Source of the DNA: Endomychus coccineus
Lineage: Eukaryota; Arthropoda; Insecta; Coleoptera; Endomychidae
DNA: 64,000 nt
Direction of reading: 5' to 3'
NCBI GenBank assembly: GCA_958510875.1
Contig: OY294068.1
Location: 25,772,297 to 25,836,296 of the forward strand
The position numbers and the translations under genes are program-made. The notes beneath the pieces are model-generated. The model ran no database searches. It saw only the letters and a program-made list of their open reading frames with translations, and was not told where the DNA came from. Every line of letters begins with the position of its first letter. Position 1 is the stretch's first letter. This document shows positions 46,371 through 60,500 of this stretch, piece by piece.

Positions 46371-46703
46371 AGTAAATTTAAATATAATCATAACTTTAAA
46401 AATTATTTTCTCAACTTTTTGTTAAAATATACTATAGAGGCTAAATCAAATTGAATGAAAAAAAAATTCTTAATACAGAACTAGAAAGAAGATAATAATT
46501 ACATAAGTATGATAAAACAATCTGTATGTACACAAGTAGATAACCATTATCAGACTTATATTAACACCCATGTTTTTTACACAGTGTCATTAATACAAAA
46601 ACTATTTAATGACGATTCAATAGTTTTGCGTAAACTGGTTTTTGATGGATAAATTATTACAACTATTGTTACCTTACATATACATTCGACTGGTAAAATA
46701 AAA

Positions 46704-49700
46704 ATGAACAGCAAACGCCAACCTGTATTTACATATAAAGCCAGTGCTATTGATAGTGTACTAACTACTCAAGATGAATTAGGACCAAAAATTCCTGACG
46801 GCGGATATGGTTGGATCGTTTTCATCGCCACATTATTTTTCCAGGTAAGAAATTAAGCAGGTTACTTAATGTCATGATGTTCTCCGTGTTCTTACTAAAC
46901 CGTATCCTTGAATTTCGACCGAAGCTCGAATGTTATCATCATACCTATATCAATTATAACGAAACGGAATTCTATCGTATTCAAAAATATGTAATTCCCT
47001 CATCAATTATATTCAAAAAGATACATACAGTTGTCACAAAACATTGCATTTATATTAGTTACTAACCGAACCTTCAACACTCCAGGAAAGTATTATTTGT
47101 TTCTGGATTTTATCAACTAGTTGGTAACTGTTTTGATAGTAAAAGCCATTGTTTTGTGGTAATTTATGAGAATTGATAGTGTGTAGGATGGAACAAGCCA
47201 CTGATTAGGCTATTAGCGAACGTCGTATGTTTTTAGAAAGAAAGCTAGTTGAATAAATTAGCTCAATGTTTTAGGGATAAAGAACATATTCCAATAGCTT
47301 ATAGTACTTAGTTATAATTTGGAATTATTTAAAAAAATCATAACATTGATGTAAATTATCATGTCAGTCACTAGAGTTGAAAGAACAGCTTAAAATAATT
47401 ATTTTTCACTAGTTCTATTTTATGGTCGATGTTTTTTGGTGCGCTGAACCAATACCCTCTATATAATACATGAGGGCATTCTGGTTATATTGACTTAAAT
47501 ATGTTTGATAAGGAAAATTTAAAATTACGTAAAACGTCAAAAACATCAATGAGAGTAATTATCTGTAATTAGTTTTTGTTAATTCATACTCTAGGTACTC
47601 ATACCCAGCACAATCGTAGCCTTTGGTATATTGTTGGCGGCAATAAACTTGGAAACGAGAACACCAGATAGTGCAAATATTTATATGCTGGATGAAGAAT
47701 TTATATACACACCATTGTTTTTTGTTCTTGGATGGATAATATTCGGTAAGAACTAGAAACTTTCTTTCTATTGAAAGTCTAATATGTACATTTAAAAAGA
47801 ACACTAAACCAATATACTGATATTAAGCCAGATTAGTTAGCAATTTTTTCAATTTTTTCCTTTACAAATCGACTATTAAATTGAATTGGGATATTTTTGG
47901 AACGCCAAATCGTTTTGAGATTAAAGATTTAAAATAGTTATTTTTGTATTAAGTGCATGAAATGAATGTTTTTTAAATGGTATAGAGTACATTTTTCGAC
48001 TAAACCACAGGTCGAGGCCAGAACATATTTTGTACAACTGTAACTTTGAATTAATCGGCCAAACTGCCAGATTTTAAAGAAATGATCTCTATACATTTTC
48101 ATAGCGTTAAAGTAAACTTGCTCTGTCGTTACTATAGAAACTACTTTTTTTCACGGTGAAAAAATTACAGGTTCATCTAGATAGATAATAAAATGTCAAT
48201 TTTTTTGACAGTTGCAGTCTTTTTCACGGTGAAAGAAACAAAAGGTTCACGTATCGATAAAGATGCAACAAAGGGAAGTTTTTTTTCAAGTAGTACAAAA
48301 TAGTATATTAGAGAACTAAATTCAAGATTCAACTGGTTATTTTCATTCATCAGCAGCTAGAACATAAAACATCTTGTCTTGACTGCAATACTAGTCGATT
48401 ATGCCTTAGGCTCTTTCTAGGCAATGAATGTAATGATGTTTACTCTTTTAAATTTGAATGTAATTATGTCTAACCCATAATAATAGGCAACATAATATAG
48501 CTATCTATGCTAAATGTGATCTTCTAGTTATATTAGATATATTATTACCCTTTAATCAAACTAATCCGGACTATCAATATGGAATAGTGCAACCTGAAGT
48601 ATAAGAAATGCAATAATACATGTATATCATTGTGAAACATTTGGATTACTGTATTTTACCACGTAACTTTCAGTTAGAATCGGACATATACAAATAACCT
48701 TGAAACGATTCGTTATAACACAATTTTTATAAATGTTTGAATAATCTTACCTTTTTGCTTTTTTAAGATCCTTTCAACGGAAAACCTCTGCGAAAACTGA
48801 AGAGATTGCGAAACATGTGGCCACGACTGGTCGCTACGGCAGGAACTTGTGTGACATGCGCAGGGTTGCTGTTTATGTGGATGGGATTGGCGGCAAATTA
48901 TGGTTCAAAAACTAGTGTATTCCTATTCATATTGGCTGGCCTGTTTTCAGGTTTGAATTTAAATTATTGATGATCAAATAAATTGAAGCATTACGTTTTA
49001 AATGTCCAATTACCATATTTATTAATGTATACTTGATCTCAACTACCTCCCAGTTCTTTAATTTAGGCATAGCCTCCTACTACGTAGTTTAGAACAATCT
49101 CTTGCTCTTTAATTTAACTTATAGAATAGTTACAAGACATAGAACAATAATTTGAATATATAATTCAAAGATTCAAACATTAAAGGGATACTAATCTTTC
49201 CCTTTTTTTCAACAAAATAATCATAATAATATATCCTTCTCCTTCAAGTATTGTTTATCTACATATTTATGAAAAAATTAAGAATTTCTTCTCATTTTTA
49301 TTCCATCTGAACTCTACTTCCTTTTCACTTCTTACTTTCTTTATTACAGTAAGTTTCTCAACTCTAAAATTTGTAGACAATTTATTGTGTTTGTCTTGTT
49401 TCAATAGAACTGTATGTCCTTCTTCTAAATTTCTAGTTATACTTTTTCCTCCTTTGATATCCCCCGGGATGATTTTCATGTCCCAATTCTAGAATTTTAT
49501 CCTGCTTGCTTTTTGAAACTACCTATTATACGGGTTCCTCTCAACAATAAATTTTATACAAAAGTTAATTCTGACTCACAAAATTTGTAGTTACTAAGAC
49601 AATCAGTCAACCCTGTCCAAGTCAAAGTTATCAAAACTTGTCGTAAATTTCTTAATTCTTCATGGTTAGTTGATTCTACTTCCAATTCGGTTATTGTGAT

Positions 49701-52700
49701 TGCTAGTAGAATTTTCTGCTACCCAATGTCATCTTTTACTTCCTCGATCGTGAGCACACTTAATAAGCAATCAGGTATATTCATTTTACCAAGAACGTAA
49801 TTTACTTTATAATTGTATGGTTTGCAATCTAAGAACCCACAATTAATTCTTACGCTACAACTACAATTATTAATTAGTGAAACCCATTTAGTTGGTACAT
49901 TGCTTAAAATGGATGTAATAGTATTACATCCAGTTTCAGCAATTTGTCCAGTTCAACTTCTACATCTTTCTCAAAATGAAAGGGTATGTAAGGACCTTTC
50001 AGCTCTGTTGAATATTCAGTTTTTTGGTGGATAAGGTGATTATTTCCTACTAATTTACTGTTCTAGTGTATCTACAGTTATGAACTCTTTTAGTGTACTA
50101 ATCAAAAGAATGTTGATATTTATAGTCCTTATTTTATTTTTTATTTATAGGAATTGGAGGTTCTGTCCAGATGGCTCAATGTGAAATATTACTAGCTCAG
50201 TATTTCAGACACAAGTATGCTTATTTATTACATTTGTCGCAGATAGTTGTGGCAGTGGGATTTATAATAACACCAGTGGTTATTGGTCACCTTGTAATGA
50301 ACTATCATATACTGCGAGTTGTGCTGGGATATCAAACAGTTATCTTCCTAGGACTTTTTGTGAATATTGTCCTGAAAAAACCTGAATACTTGAAACCAAA
50401 GACAAATTACAATTACGTGTCTGATGTAAGTATATTTTGGAATTGCACAAAATGAAATCATTTTCATATATAAGATTCCTTTGACTTTTTTGCTCTTGAC
50501 GAAGCGCTGATCCAAGTCCTGCCAGAAGTGGCCAATATCAAAATTTAGAAATAAGGGCTCAAAAATATTTTCTTCGAAAATTTGCTCACATTCTCTCAAG
50601 AACAGAATCCTCTTTGAAGATATATTTGATAATTCCATGAGACCTCTACGAGAGGATTGCCTTTCTGCAGTAGAATCCACAGCTTGCACACAATTTTTCG
50701 TAACGACTCGGTGCCTTCAAATAAATTGGTAAAGTCTGCAGCATTGTGTGTTTATTTATGAAACGAATGAAACATTAACCAAACATCGACAATGACTGAC
50801 ATATTTATGTAGTTGCGATGTTCATACATGTCGTTCCTTTATTGCTACCTCATCAAAATTAATTACTTTATATTTTGCTGAGTCAAAATCAACCTTACTT
50901 TCATGAAACCACAGAGTACTTTACCCTTCTTGTAAAGTCTGCAGTATTATGTATTATATACCGCCACTACCGCCAGAGATTTTAAACAGATTGCTCTGGA
51001 TAAAACAGAGTAATTAATTCAATGTGTGTTTGTGTGGTGACATCATCCAAATCTTAAAATAATAATTTCGGACACTTTCTGCAGATTTAATAATGTATGC
51101 GTGTGGTATATATTTATAGCCCTAAAAACACTGTTATCATAATGGTTCAATAAAATACTAGTTTCATTTTTTAATTTAAACTGAAGATGATGTCAAAAAT
51201 ACCACTTGTAAGCTGACTATACAGTTTCTATTTTCATCACTTTGAAACTATTCGCAAAAAATTTGTAACAACATTTTTAGACCGATTATAATACTTCCCT
51301 TAGAGTGAGAGAAGTGAAAATGCCTTCAATTGGTTTGGAATTTCCTGTATTATTGAAATCTCAGGAGCAGGTCATATTCAGATTTTTCCTAAATACCATC
51401 AGAGATCAAAGTTGATTTCATATATAAATTCACGCATTTTAATTTTTCTTTGAGGATTAGATGGAAAACAGACGATTCTTTTTTAGTACAATTGATCAGA
51501 TTGTTGTAAATTTTTTTATTAAATCCAATGATGCCTTTAACTGCCCTTACCAATTATGGATGAACATGAATAATTGATAAGATCTTCCATTTGTCAAAAC
51601 AGTTTCCCTCAAATTCTTCGTAACATGTTCCATGAGTTGAAATCAGATGTTATAGTCTTGTTATTTCGAGTTCATGGGTAAAATTCTATAAGGCATCTCA
51701 TTGTCTTAGTTTGAAAAAACATATTGTTGATAATATAAGTAGCTATGAAGTGAATGTGGTGAATATTGAGCAAGAAGCACTTCTAGCTCATGTATACCAA
51801 ATTATCTTTAGTATTTGGTAAAAATCACCACAATTTGGTGATAATTAATTCATATTTTTTCATTCATTTGAAAATGATGTTCTTTCAACTCTCACTTCAA
51901 CAATATCAAAGTGAACATTTCTGAGTTATTTCAAATTCTTCAATATCGTTTCATATGAAACACAAAACAAGATAAATGTATTAATTCTGGAATTTTAATA
52001 TCTTTAGGATATGGAAGAAGAGCGCGATATTTTTTCTAAAGGTATAACCGAAATGCAGTTTAGGAGAAATGATATTTCAAATACAGTAAAAACTAATGAT
52101 CAGGATGTTAAAAATGTGATAAACTCAGAACCAAGCACAAGTGCACACAGCGATGACAATGCGTTAGACAGTCCAGAAAATACTAGAGGGGCATGGATAA
52201 TCTTCCATGATGAAAACGAAAGTAAAAACAAGTATACAGAAATTGGCAAGTGGGAAACTTTCGAACAAGATGATGGTTTGTCTGAGCCAGATGGAAATAA
52301 GAATGAACCATTACCACAAAAGTTGATATTTACAACTGATGCACTGAATCAAATTGAAACCAAAGAACAAATAGACGATTCCTATAAAAATCCAGTTCCC
52401 CTTTTCAATGAAACTTCTGTAAATATGAACTATTCTTACGCTTATGACGAATACAATGAAATTCGAAGTACTCACACACCAGACGTATTCGCACCAAATC
52501 TAGTCGTGGAAAATAATCCACGGATTTATTATTTTACCATTCTCAAACAACCCACTTTTTATAAATCTCTTCTAACGATGATAACAACCAAATATTCATT
52601 ATTCATTTATTATTCCTTATTCCCAAGTTATTTCTTCATAAAAATTACATCCATGAAGTTTATACATGCTTCGTCAATAATAGGGGCATTATCCATTGTC

Positions 52701-55700
52701 TCTTTATTATTCACAGGTGTATCTTACTGTGTTAACATAAACAAGAAGGGGAGACCCGTTTTCTTGTGTCTATTCTGTTTGATGGGTACATTTGGATATT
52801 GTAGTAAGTACAAATAATATTGATTAACCTATGGATTCGGCGTTTACTTGATGTCAATTTCAAATAGATAGAATAACGGAATGAACACAAATTTAAATTT
52901 ACGCGAACTGCAAAGTTTAATTACTCACAATTGTTTCGTCACACGGAGGCATTTTCAATGTGAAATGTCACTGTAAGGACATAATTGTCAGCAAAAATTT
53001 TGCAGTTTGTATAATTTTAAATTTCTTTTATATTGACCAAATTTGCCAATTCTTCCCTAAACGGTATATACTTCCTTTTTGTCGTCAAAAAAAAGATTCC
53101 TTATAATATTGAAAACTACTAAAATTAATCATATCTTCTTCAAGTTGTTATTTATCATAATGGTGGTACATCATTATTAACTGTCAACTCTTAATAGTTA
53201 TGATGATTTAAGTTGTACATGCTCATATATATTTCTAAAATGATCCTTTATTTATAAAACAATTACGATCTAATATCCGTCAACGTATTAGCATGCCATG
53301 TAGTTGTTTGAAAGTTATTCACCATTCTATGACTTTATGTACATGACAATAAATTGATATTTGAACGGAGCAAGCAAAAACATATTCACATTACTACCAT
53401 CTACTTCAAACAAAATTTTAATTACATGATTTCAGATGTTATATTTTAGCATATCAGATACTTTCAATATTTTTTCCTATAAAATTATTCCTCTAAGTTA
53501 TTAAGAAATTAATGTCTTTCACAAAATAAAAAAAATATAGAAACACATCGAGTCTTTCATAAAATATTTTTAATACATTTTTCTTTTATGAAATAATCAG
53601 CATTAAATAAAATATATCGTTTTTAGTGATCTCCGAATCGACCACAGAACACATACTTATAATTGGAGGTATTCTAATAGTTGCAAGTATTTCAAGTTTA
53701 CAACATATTGGTGGACCCCTTTTAGGACTTACTGTCAAAGGAGAATTCAATAAGGAATATGTTCTATTGAGCTATTTAACTGGCTTATCTCTTTGTGTAT
53801 TTCTTGTGACGAGTGAGTATTTTTATAATCATGGTCAACTTTAAATATCAATCTCATTTCATTTCAAGAGTTTGATGCCTACATAGGAAAGCCACTTCCT
53901 ATCTAGGCATCAAACTCTTTAATTATTTGCTCGAAAATATAAGAACTCTGGAATTGCGAACGTTCAAGTCATCAGTTAAAACATGCTTCTCAAGCATGCG
54001 TTTTACACCGTAGATGAATACATGAACCAAAAAAAAAAATTAAATATTCATATTTACAAGTATTATATATTTTGATGATCGACTTCTGCCTAGTCTCGTA
54101 AGAATGATAGTTGGCTTTTTGTTTGTAGTTATCCAAATTATTTTTTATTGTTAATGCTGAACATAATAATAATTCTTGGTGAAACAAAAAATAACCCTTC
54201 AGTACAGTACAACAGTAAAATAAATCAACACGATGGCGTTCTCATGCTTAAATATACCATTTTACCATTAACCCAAATAACTATAACTAATATCAGACTC
54301 AACTTGAATAATCATATAACATATTGCCATCCTTTTCGGATAAAACATTTCTGGAAGACTTATATTGTAGTAGGAGAATCTGTAATCACAAATAACTATC
54401 TAATGTTGCTTGTCATTTGGGTTTCAATCAACCATTAGTATAATATCTTATATCTAAGCCAGAGTAACTCAAATATGCACCGCAGAAAACTTCAATTAGT
54501 GGTAAATTATAATATATAACTACCCCATATATTCATTACTATCAATGAATTCAATATTAGCAGTACATTAGAAAGTTCATATAAATGCAACATTCATCGA
54601 TGAAAATAAGTTTGATCAAAAAAGTTAAAGGTCTTTCTAGTTCAGATCGATCAGTAACGTCACAAACTTAGTTCTAGACAGCTGTTTCGCTTCTCTCATC
54701 AGTGCAAATAAGCCATTTTGTAATGTTGCTGAACGATCTTTGTTAGAGGTAGTAATAACCCGTCAACAACGTGGTAAAAAGACAAAGTATGTCACGGCAT
54801 CTATCAATAAGAATGTAACGAAGCTTAAATTTTGAAAGATTATTTAATTTAGATCAGACAATAAATACGGATGTTACATGTAATTTCAGTTTGAACAGTT
54901 TATTATTTCAATAGATATGAATGAATTCCGAATGTGTATTCCGTGATTGTCACTTGTATAAATCTCCGTAATTTCGAATAAGTATAATTATTCAAATAGA
55001 TGAATCAAATTCATGTCCGTTCAAAATTGCATTTCATTCCGATAAAATATGTTGCAAAAACAGGGGCCTGGAGAGCTAACGCATCAAACTTTGTGCAGCC
55101 TTATGTATAAAAAGGCCGAACAACCTAAAAACTCCGATAACACTTGTTTACTCCGCCGAGAAGAACTGGTGTGATATCATGAGCGCGAATTTTAGATCTA
55201 AAAACTAGCGTCACTTTTAACCATTGTTCGGGGCATAAGTAAAAACTATTGGCACAAAAATAAGGATTTGGTGGAGCAGACCTGTCCAGAACCTCGGAAA
55301 ACATATAAAAGCCGTGACAGCCGAAAGATCGCTCTCTTGTGTTTTTGATTTTCAATCAGTGAAGTAGCTCTTTTGTGATTTTGATTTTGATCAGTAAAGT
55401 AGCTCTCTAGTGTTTTTTTGAATTTATTCGAGTGAGTCAGATATTTAAAACTGTGAATTAATAATAGTTTTCCGTGCAAGGGAATTGTTTCAGAAGGTAA
55501 ATGATAGCAAATAAGTTTATATTTTGAGCATTACGATATATTGATTTCCGTAATTTATGATTGTTATTGTAATTGGTGAAGGTTTGTACGATACCTGAGT
55601 TCCGTAGTATTCAGTAATTTGAATTGGTGAATTTGAGTTTATCCTAGTTTATCATAGGTCGAATCGCGCACGATTTGAATTCGCGCGTGAATTGAAATAT

Positions 55701-57406
55701 TTAAGTAATTGTGTAGTGTGTATAGAGTGTGTATGTTTGAACGACAGGGGCGTCTTTGGGTATATTTGTGCACGCCGTGCTGATACCGGAAGTATAAGTA
55801 TATCATAGACGACCAAACCGCCAACAGTTTGTGCACGACGTGCTGATACCGGAAGTATAAGCTGAGGGTGGTTGTGTGATTGTGTGACGATTGAGATCGT
55901 AATAATTCCCTTAATACTATGAGAAGTCCTCGGCCGTGGATATAGGGGTTATTGCAGATAAGATAATTAGGGTTTGTGCACACTGTGTTGATACCGGAAG
56001 TATAAGCCCTAATTTTTTAGGTTCCGAATCTGTAAAGTGTATAAAATCTAACACTGTCACACAATTACCGGGTACTCCGTGAAAGTTAGTACAAGGGTGG
56101 GTGAGATGACAGAATAAACTCAATTAGAGTAATTAACCGAAACATAGTAAAATCTGATATCGTACAATCGGAAAATAGTGCAAAACAATATTTTCCGAAC
56201 CAACCGAATTAATAACCGAATATATCGTAGTGTGATTTGAACATTTCATTTATTAGTGCTGCTATCTAAAATTTACCGAATACCGCTCATTACGCTGAGA
56301 CCTGTTTGATTCGTACTTTTCCGCAAATTGATCATTCTGAATCATTCATCAACCGATCCCGTACCGCTGAATGAAATTTAGTGACCGAACTTATCGTAGA
56401 GTTGATATCTTGAAAGAGTTTTCATTTACCGTTTGAGCTTCATTACATTTTCCGTCTGGGTGTAATTTTGTGAAATAATACCGTTGAATTGCATTTAAAT
56501 TGATTATTCTGAAAGTGTACTTGTTAAAATCATTATATATTTTAATATTTGGAATTCCCTGTTTTATTAAATTATTTTTGCTCCATCTTTAACGAGCTAA
56601 GTTATAACCAGGTATCAATTGTAATTAAAGCCTACAATTTCGATACTGTTTTCTGCCCATTGGACTCTGGTTATACTTCACTGTAGCTACCCTAGGGACA
56701 AGGCTATCTTTAGATAGCATAGTGACAAGCCTTGTGGAGAGGACCCTAGCAGAAGTCCTCAAAAAGGAGTAAACCTTTGGGAAAAATCTGGCGCCCGAGG
56801 ATTCGAAGCTTACCGCAGTAAGCAATTTACCGAAAAGCGACAAGGTCACGTTATAAGAAATCAAACGATATATCACATTCATTGATAGATTTCTCGAACT
56901 TTACAAACGTTAGGGGAATGTGAGACTATTGGAGTGGGCCAGGTGGCGACACCAATTCACAGTAAGAGAATAAGAAATAAATGAATATATACTCATTTAT
57001 CTCATGTTGGCTTTTGCCACATAACAATGATAAGGTCTTTCTAGTCTAGATAGCTCAGTAACGTCACAAACTTATAGTTCCAGACAGCTGTTTTAGTCTT
57101 TTCATAGAGCTCATCAGTGGGACAAGCAGGCATACTTCCTTGGTATTATTCAACATTTTCTGAAGTATGTTATCCATTCCTAGATTGTATTTTCAGCTGT
57201 CTGTAGGCCGATACTCTTTAGTTTTAGTAATGTTTTGAACTATTTATATTACTAAAAATAAATATAGATAAACGTTTATTGAAATAATTTATTTTTCAGA
57301 TTTGTCATATAAGAGCTGTTTTCGATTAATGGCCTTGTTACATTTTTCAACTGGATCCATATGGTTCTTCAATTTTATTTATAAAAAAACAATTGGAGTA
57401 AGATGA
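46704..57406 (+). CDS. SLC16/monocarboxylate-transporter-like protein (7 exons, 612 aa)
   Basis: Exons 46704-46844, 47595-47745, 48768-48950, 50151-50425, 52008-52803, 53627-53812 and 57300-57406 join in frame (1839 nt with stop). The MCT signature PDGGYGWIVFIATLFFQ at residues 30-46 opens the first membrane segment. Hydrophobic helices follow in exons 2-4 (for example, LAGLFSGIGGSVQMAQCEIL). A charged cytoplasmic loop of about 190 residues, mostly exon 5 (DMEEERDIFSKG onward), separates the two six-helix halves. The C-terminal half is in exons 5-7 and lacks the usual long tail, ending KKTIGVR. By family this is a plasma-membrane major-facilitator carrier, proton-coupled for monocarboxylates in the best known members; the substrate here is unknown. 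Intron 6 holds LTR copy B. Confidence 0.88.
47746..48767. other. Transporter intron 2, nothing recognised
   Basis: AT-rich. A phrase ttttttcacggtgaaa occurs twice (48148 and 48220), a small local duplication. No coding relic. Confidence 0.5.
49265..50035 (-). pseudogene. Gypsy-type LTR retrotransposon pol fragments
   Basis: Minus strand: near 49267-49479 HTVLLKQDKHNKLSTNFRVE resembles the C-terminal part of Gypsy-type integrases. Near 49920-50030 YIPFHFEKDVEVELDKLLKL resembles the start of Gypsy reverse transcriptase. The order on the minus strand (RT, then integrase end) is right, but most of pol is missing. Located in transporter intron 3. Whether it belongs with the LTR copies at 1 and 54814 is unknown. 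Confidence 0.5.
50426..52007. other. Transporter intron 4, nothing recognised
   Basis: A minus ORF of 113 codons (50689-50348) overlaps exon 4 and is probably chance. No transposon relic was recognised. Confidence 0.45.
52804..53626. other. Transporter intron 5, nothing recognised
   Basis: AT-rich, no coding relic. In the next intron, near 53868-53921, gatgcctacataggaa and its inverse form a short hairpin. Confidence 0.45.
54629..54691 (+). repeat. Repeat flanking LTR copy B, left
   Basis: aaggtctttctagt...cagtaacgtcacaaactt...agacagctgttt matches 57032-57092 in direct orientation. The two copies bracket the LTR-like sequence. Confidence 0.75.
54814..56788 (+). mobile_element. Probable LTR, copy B
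   Basis: Homology to the inverse of 1-1486 starts exactly at 54814 with TGTAACGAAG. Features in order are TATA-like boxes (55105 and near 55303), three copies of a motif ending gataccggaagtataag (55765-55798, 55828-55861, 55972-56006) and an AATAAA near 56111. A primer-binding-like site tggcgcccga follows at 56789. The 3' border is set by that site and is uncertain, because no clear CA end is seen. No open reading frame. Lies in intron 6 of the transporter gene. Confidence 0.55.
56789..56798 (+). other. Primer-binding-site-like sequence
   Basis: tggcgcccga is complementary to the 3' end of lysine tRNA as used by many LTR elements. Complementarity stops after 10 bases. It supports, but does not prove, the LTR call for 54814-56788. 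Confidence 0.4.
57032..57092 (+). repeat. Repeat flanking LTR copy B, right
   Basis: Direct copy of 54629-54691 with several substitutions. Confidence 0.75.
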
Positions 57407-57462
57407 TCTATATGTATATCAGGAACTATTTACATTTTATACACTTATTTAAAAAAAGGTTT

Positions 57463-57475
57463 AATAAAGTTTATT
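57463..57475. terminator. Back-to-back polyadenylation signals of two convergent genes
   Basis: AATAAA on the plus strand (57463-57468, 57 bp after the transporter stop) is followed one base later by AATAAA on the minus strand (57470-57475, 28 bp after the esterase-like stop). Each gene has a well placed signal within the same 13 bp. Confidence 0.7.
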
Positions 57476-57502
57476 TATGCCATACGATTAGTTATTTCTA
57501 GA

Positions 57503-60500
57503 TTAACCTAGTTTCCCAAACATGTTTCCATCTTGTTTACCAATAGGCTGGAATATATTCATTGGTTTATTTAACCCTCCCATTACTTGTTGTGTTTCCT
57601 GGATTTGTTTGTTCATACTTAGAGTAGGGTATTTAGGATGGAATATGTCATCTGTTAATTTATTCGGAAATCCTTCGGGTTTTGTGTTTATATTAGAAGA
57701 GGGAAATTTGGGATGAAATATATCATCTGTTAATTTATTTAATGCATTACCAGTGGCATTAACACTATCGAAAAATGATTGCTGGGCATTTTTCAATTCT
57801 GAATCTAAAACTTTGAGTACACTGCATGTTTGACTTTGTAGTCTTTGAGCAATGCCAACCCAAAGACCCATTTCACAAAATCTAAAATTCAAACCGATCT
57901 TAGGCTTGGCTGTTATTTGAAGAAAATTATTGTGGAGGCTTGAGAATGGAGAAACAGATTTCTTTTCCAAATTTACTTTGCCGAAACGTGCAAAATCAGA
58001 TATCATTTGTGTTAAATGATTACGAACTTTCAAATCGTCTTCGTGAATATCCACGTCATGCATCGGGTTACCTTCTAAATCCTGCGCATCGAATAGATAC
58101 GCGAGGTCATCTCCATGACTTATTGTGTCCTCACTTTCTGAAAACAATACACACTTATGGAATAAGAAGCAAAGAAAAACTAATTTCAAATGTTTTTGAA
58201 TAACAATTGCTGTTATGGATACTAGGTATACTTATTTTTTGTACCAATTATTTAATAATTTATTCATCTCATTTTGTATTGATAATGTAGGGTCAGATTT
58301 TAATTGTTTGTAAGTTGTTTCATCATTTAATAGATTTCCTATTTTGTTTTCGTAGTCATTTCTATGCATTATGACGGTTTTATTACATTTATCCGCGTTC
58401 AAAACTAATATTTGAGGGTTAGCACGTTTTATACAGTGATACGTCTTCTGATGATGGTCGTGAGACCGAAACGTACGTAACGACGAAAATAGTGAGCATA
58501 TGTGTTAGTGCGACCTATTTCCCGAGAATTTTATATATAATTCATACCTGGGTCAAGAATCATTATTTATATTTTATTTATTATAATTGTTTGGGAAGTA
58601 ATAACATATATTATTTGAAATAGGCAAAAACTTATATTATCTTAAACGGATTTTATAAAAATAATTCCCTTCTCAATAAACTGATTTCCTCGGAGATTAT
58701 TTCAATTATTTCGTGATTATTGAAGTTATTCAACACGTCTTTTTCTATTGCCATTAAAAAAATTATCACGTAGGGTAGAAAAACACTTTTCAAAAGCTAC
58801 TTGTGTTATTCGTAATGTCACATATTGGTAAGCTAGTGTTAATAAACAATATTCACAAGCATGAAACATTTTTTCTTTTCTGATTCTGAAGGTATAACAA
58901 TTCTGGCACAAGTGGCACCTTCAATTATTTTGTTTTATAAAAGCAATAAATAGATTTATCATAAAAATGCGGAGCCGGGTTGGAGCGGGCAACCTGCAAT
59001 AGTCCCGGTGTTCCGGTAGGCCTGCCCGCCCATGAATACATCCATTATTATTCACGACGGACTGCAATTTGTTGAAGCATCGTTCTCAAGAGAGGTTACC
59101 ATATTTTATCGTTCTCAAATATCGTTTAAAATGATGCAGAACTATTTATCAAAATTCAAGTTTACCATGAATGAGATTAATATTATATATGGAGGTTTTT
59201 TATATGTACTGTTTACCTGTGCTGTTATTGTGGTCGCCCACTAATGGCATTCCATTCAAGAAGAAACTACCTTTTTTCATTTTTCCGGAATGTTCAAATC
59301 TGTATAAAAATGTTGGACCTCCTTTTTTCGACCAAAAGTCAGCAGTTAGAAAAGCAGGCACGTTGAACAGGGCATCAGCTGCAATAAAAGGGATACTAGA
59401 GTATTGAAGATTTCACAATGAAAGATGCTGCAGAAACGAAAAACCATGATATAACAATCAGCTGCTATAAAATGAAATTTAGGGTAAACATACCTGTTGC
59501 TTCTGCAATTTTCGATACTCCTTCATGGAAATTATTCCTTTGTACTTGCATATATTTACGGAACTGGGTAGGATCGAAAGGAGTCCATAATTGTTTCCTC
59601 TTTTTACGTTTATCAGTGTGAAGACCAATAAGATTTTGGAGTTTCTGGACAAAAACTTTATCTAAAAAGTTGGGAATGGTTCTCAGTTTTGTCAATATTT
59701 CTTCTTTGAAGTTCCCTAAAAAATAAATAGTTAATGGGAATATAATTATAATGACTATAAAAGTAATATTTCACCTGTACATGCTTTCTTAGTTTCATCT
59801 CGAGTGGTTCCAATTAATAAAGGTATTTTAGGTATATTTTCATTTTCAAAATCATCCATGGGCAAGTTTTCCATCAGTGATGGTAGCGACCTACCATCGT
59901 TAGTACCTTCATGTACTGGAGCAGATCCTAACCCTCCAGATAATCCAGATGAGAAACCATTTTGCTGAAGACGTAAGAATTCTATTGCAGAATCTCCCTA
60001 TAGATAGAAAAGTTTATTTGCTAAATGAAAATACAATTTTTCGTATTCACATTTGAGATCATATTGCTGTTATATTAACCTTGATGATTGCTGAAGCTGA
60101 CACACTTTGCAAACATTTCATCATAGTCAAAGTGGAACCGGTGGGACATCCATTCTCTTCCGCTAATTCTCTAGCGGTATTCTTGGGAGCATTATCAACT
60201 GCCCAATGAGATACAGCAGAACCTGACATAGCAACAACAGCACTCGCATGTCCTGAAAACATGTTCACAGTTTCATTTCAGTAATGCTTTGACAAACGTT
60301 TTTAACTACGGTTGTATAATTAATTTTTCAAGTTTTTAATTACGGATATATAAGAATTCTCGGGAAATAGGTCACATTAACACTATGTTTTAAATTTTTG
60401 TCTTTACGTACGTTTCGGTCTCATGACCATCATCAGAAGACTTATTATGTCTAAAGCTTGATTATTTAAAACTAATTGTATTACACAAAGCGTCCAAATC

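Noticed and set aside
46704..46844. Independent short gene
   Set aside because: The peptide ends at a GT donor and continues in phase into exons 47595 onward; it is exon 1 of the transporter.
55639..55983. 114-codon minus ORF
   Set aside because: Made by the triplicated LTR motif read in reverse; the same frame is broken in copy A.
1..56345. A single giant mobile element with 1.5-kb inverted termini
   Set aside because: The repeats look like LTRs with promoter-type features, the enclosed genes are ordinary host genes, one of which extends past the right copy, and no capture module is seen.
58968..59035. tRNA-derived SINE or tRNA gene
   Set aside because: CG-rich island without recognisable A and B boxes or a cloverleaf by eye.
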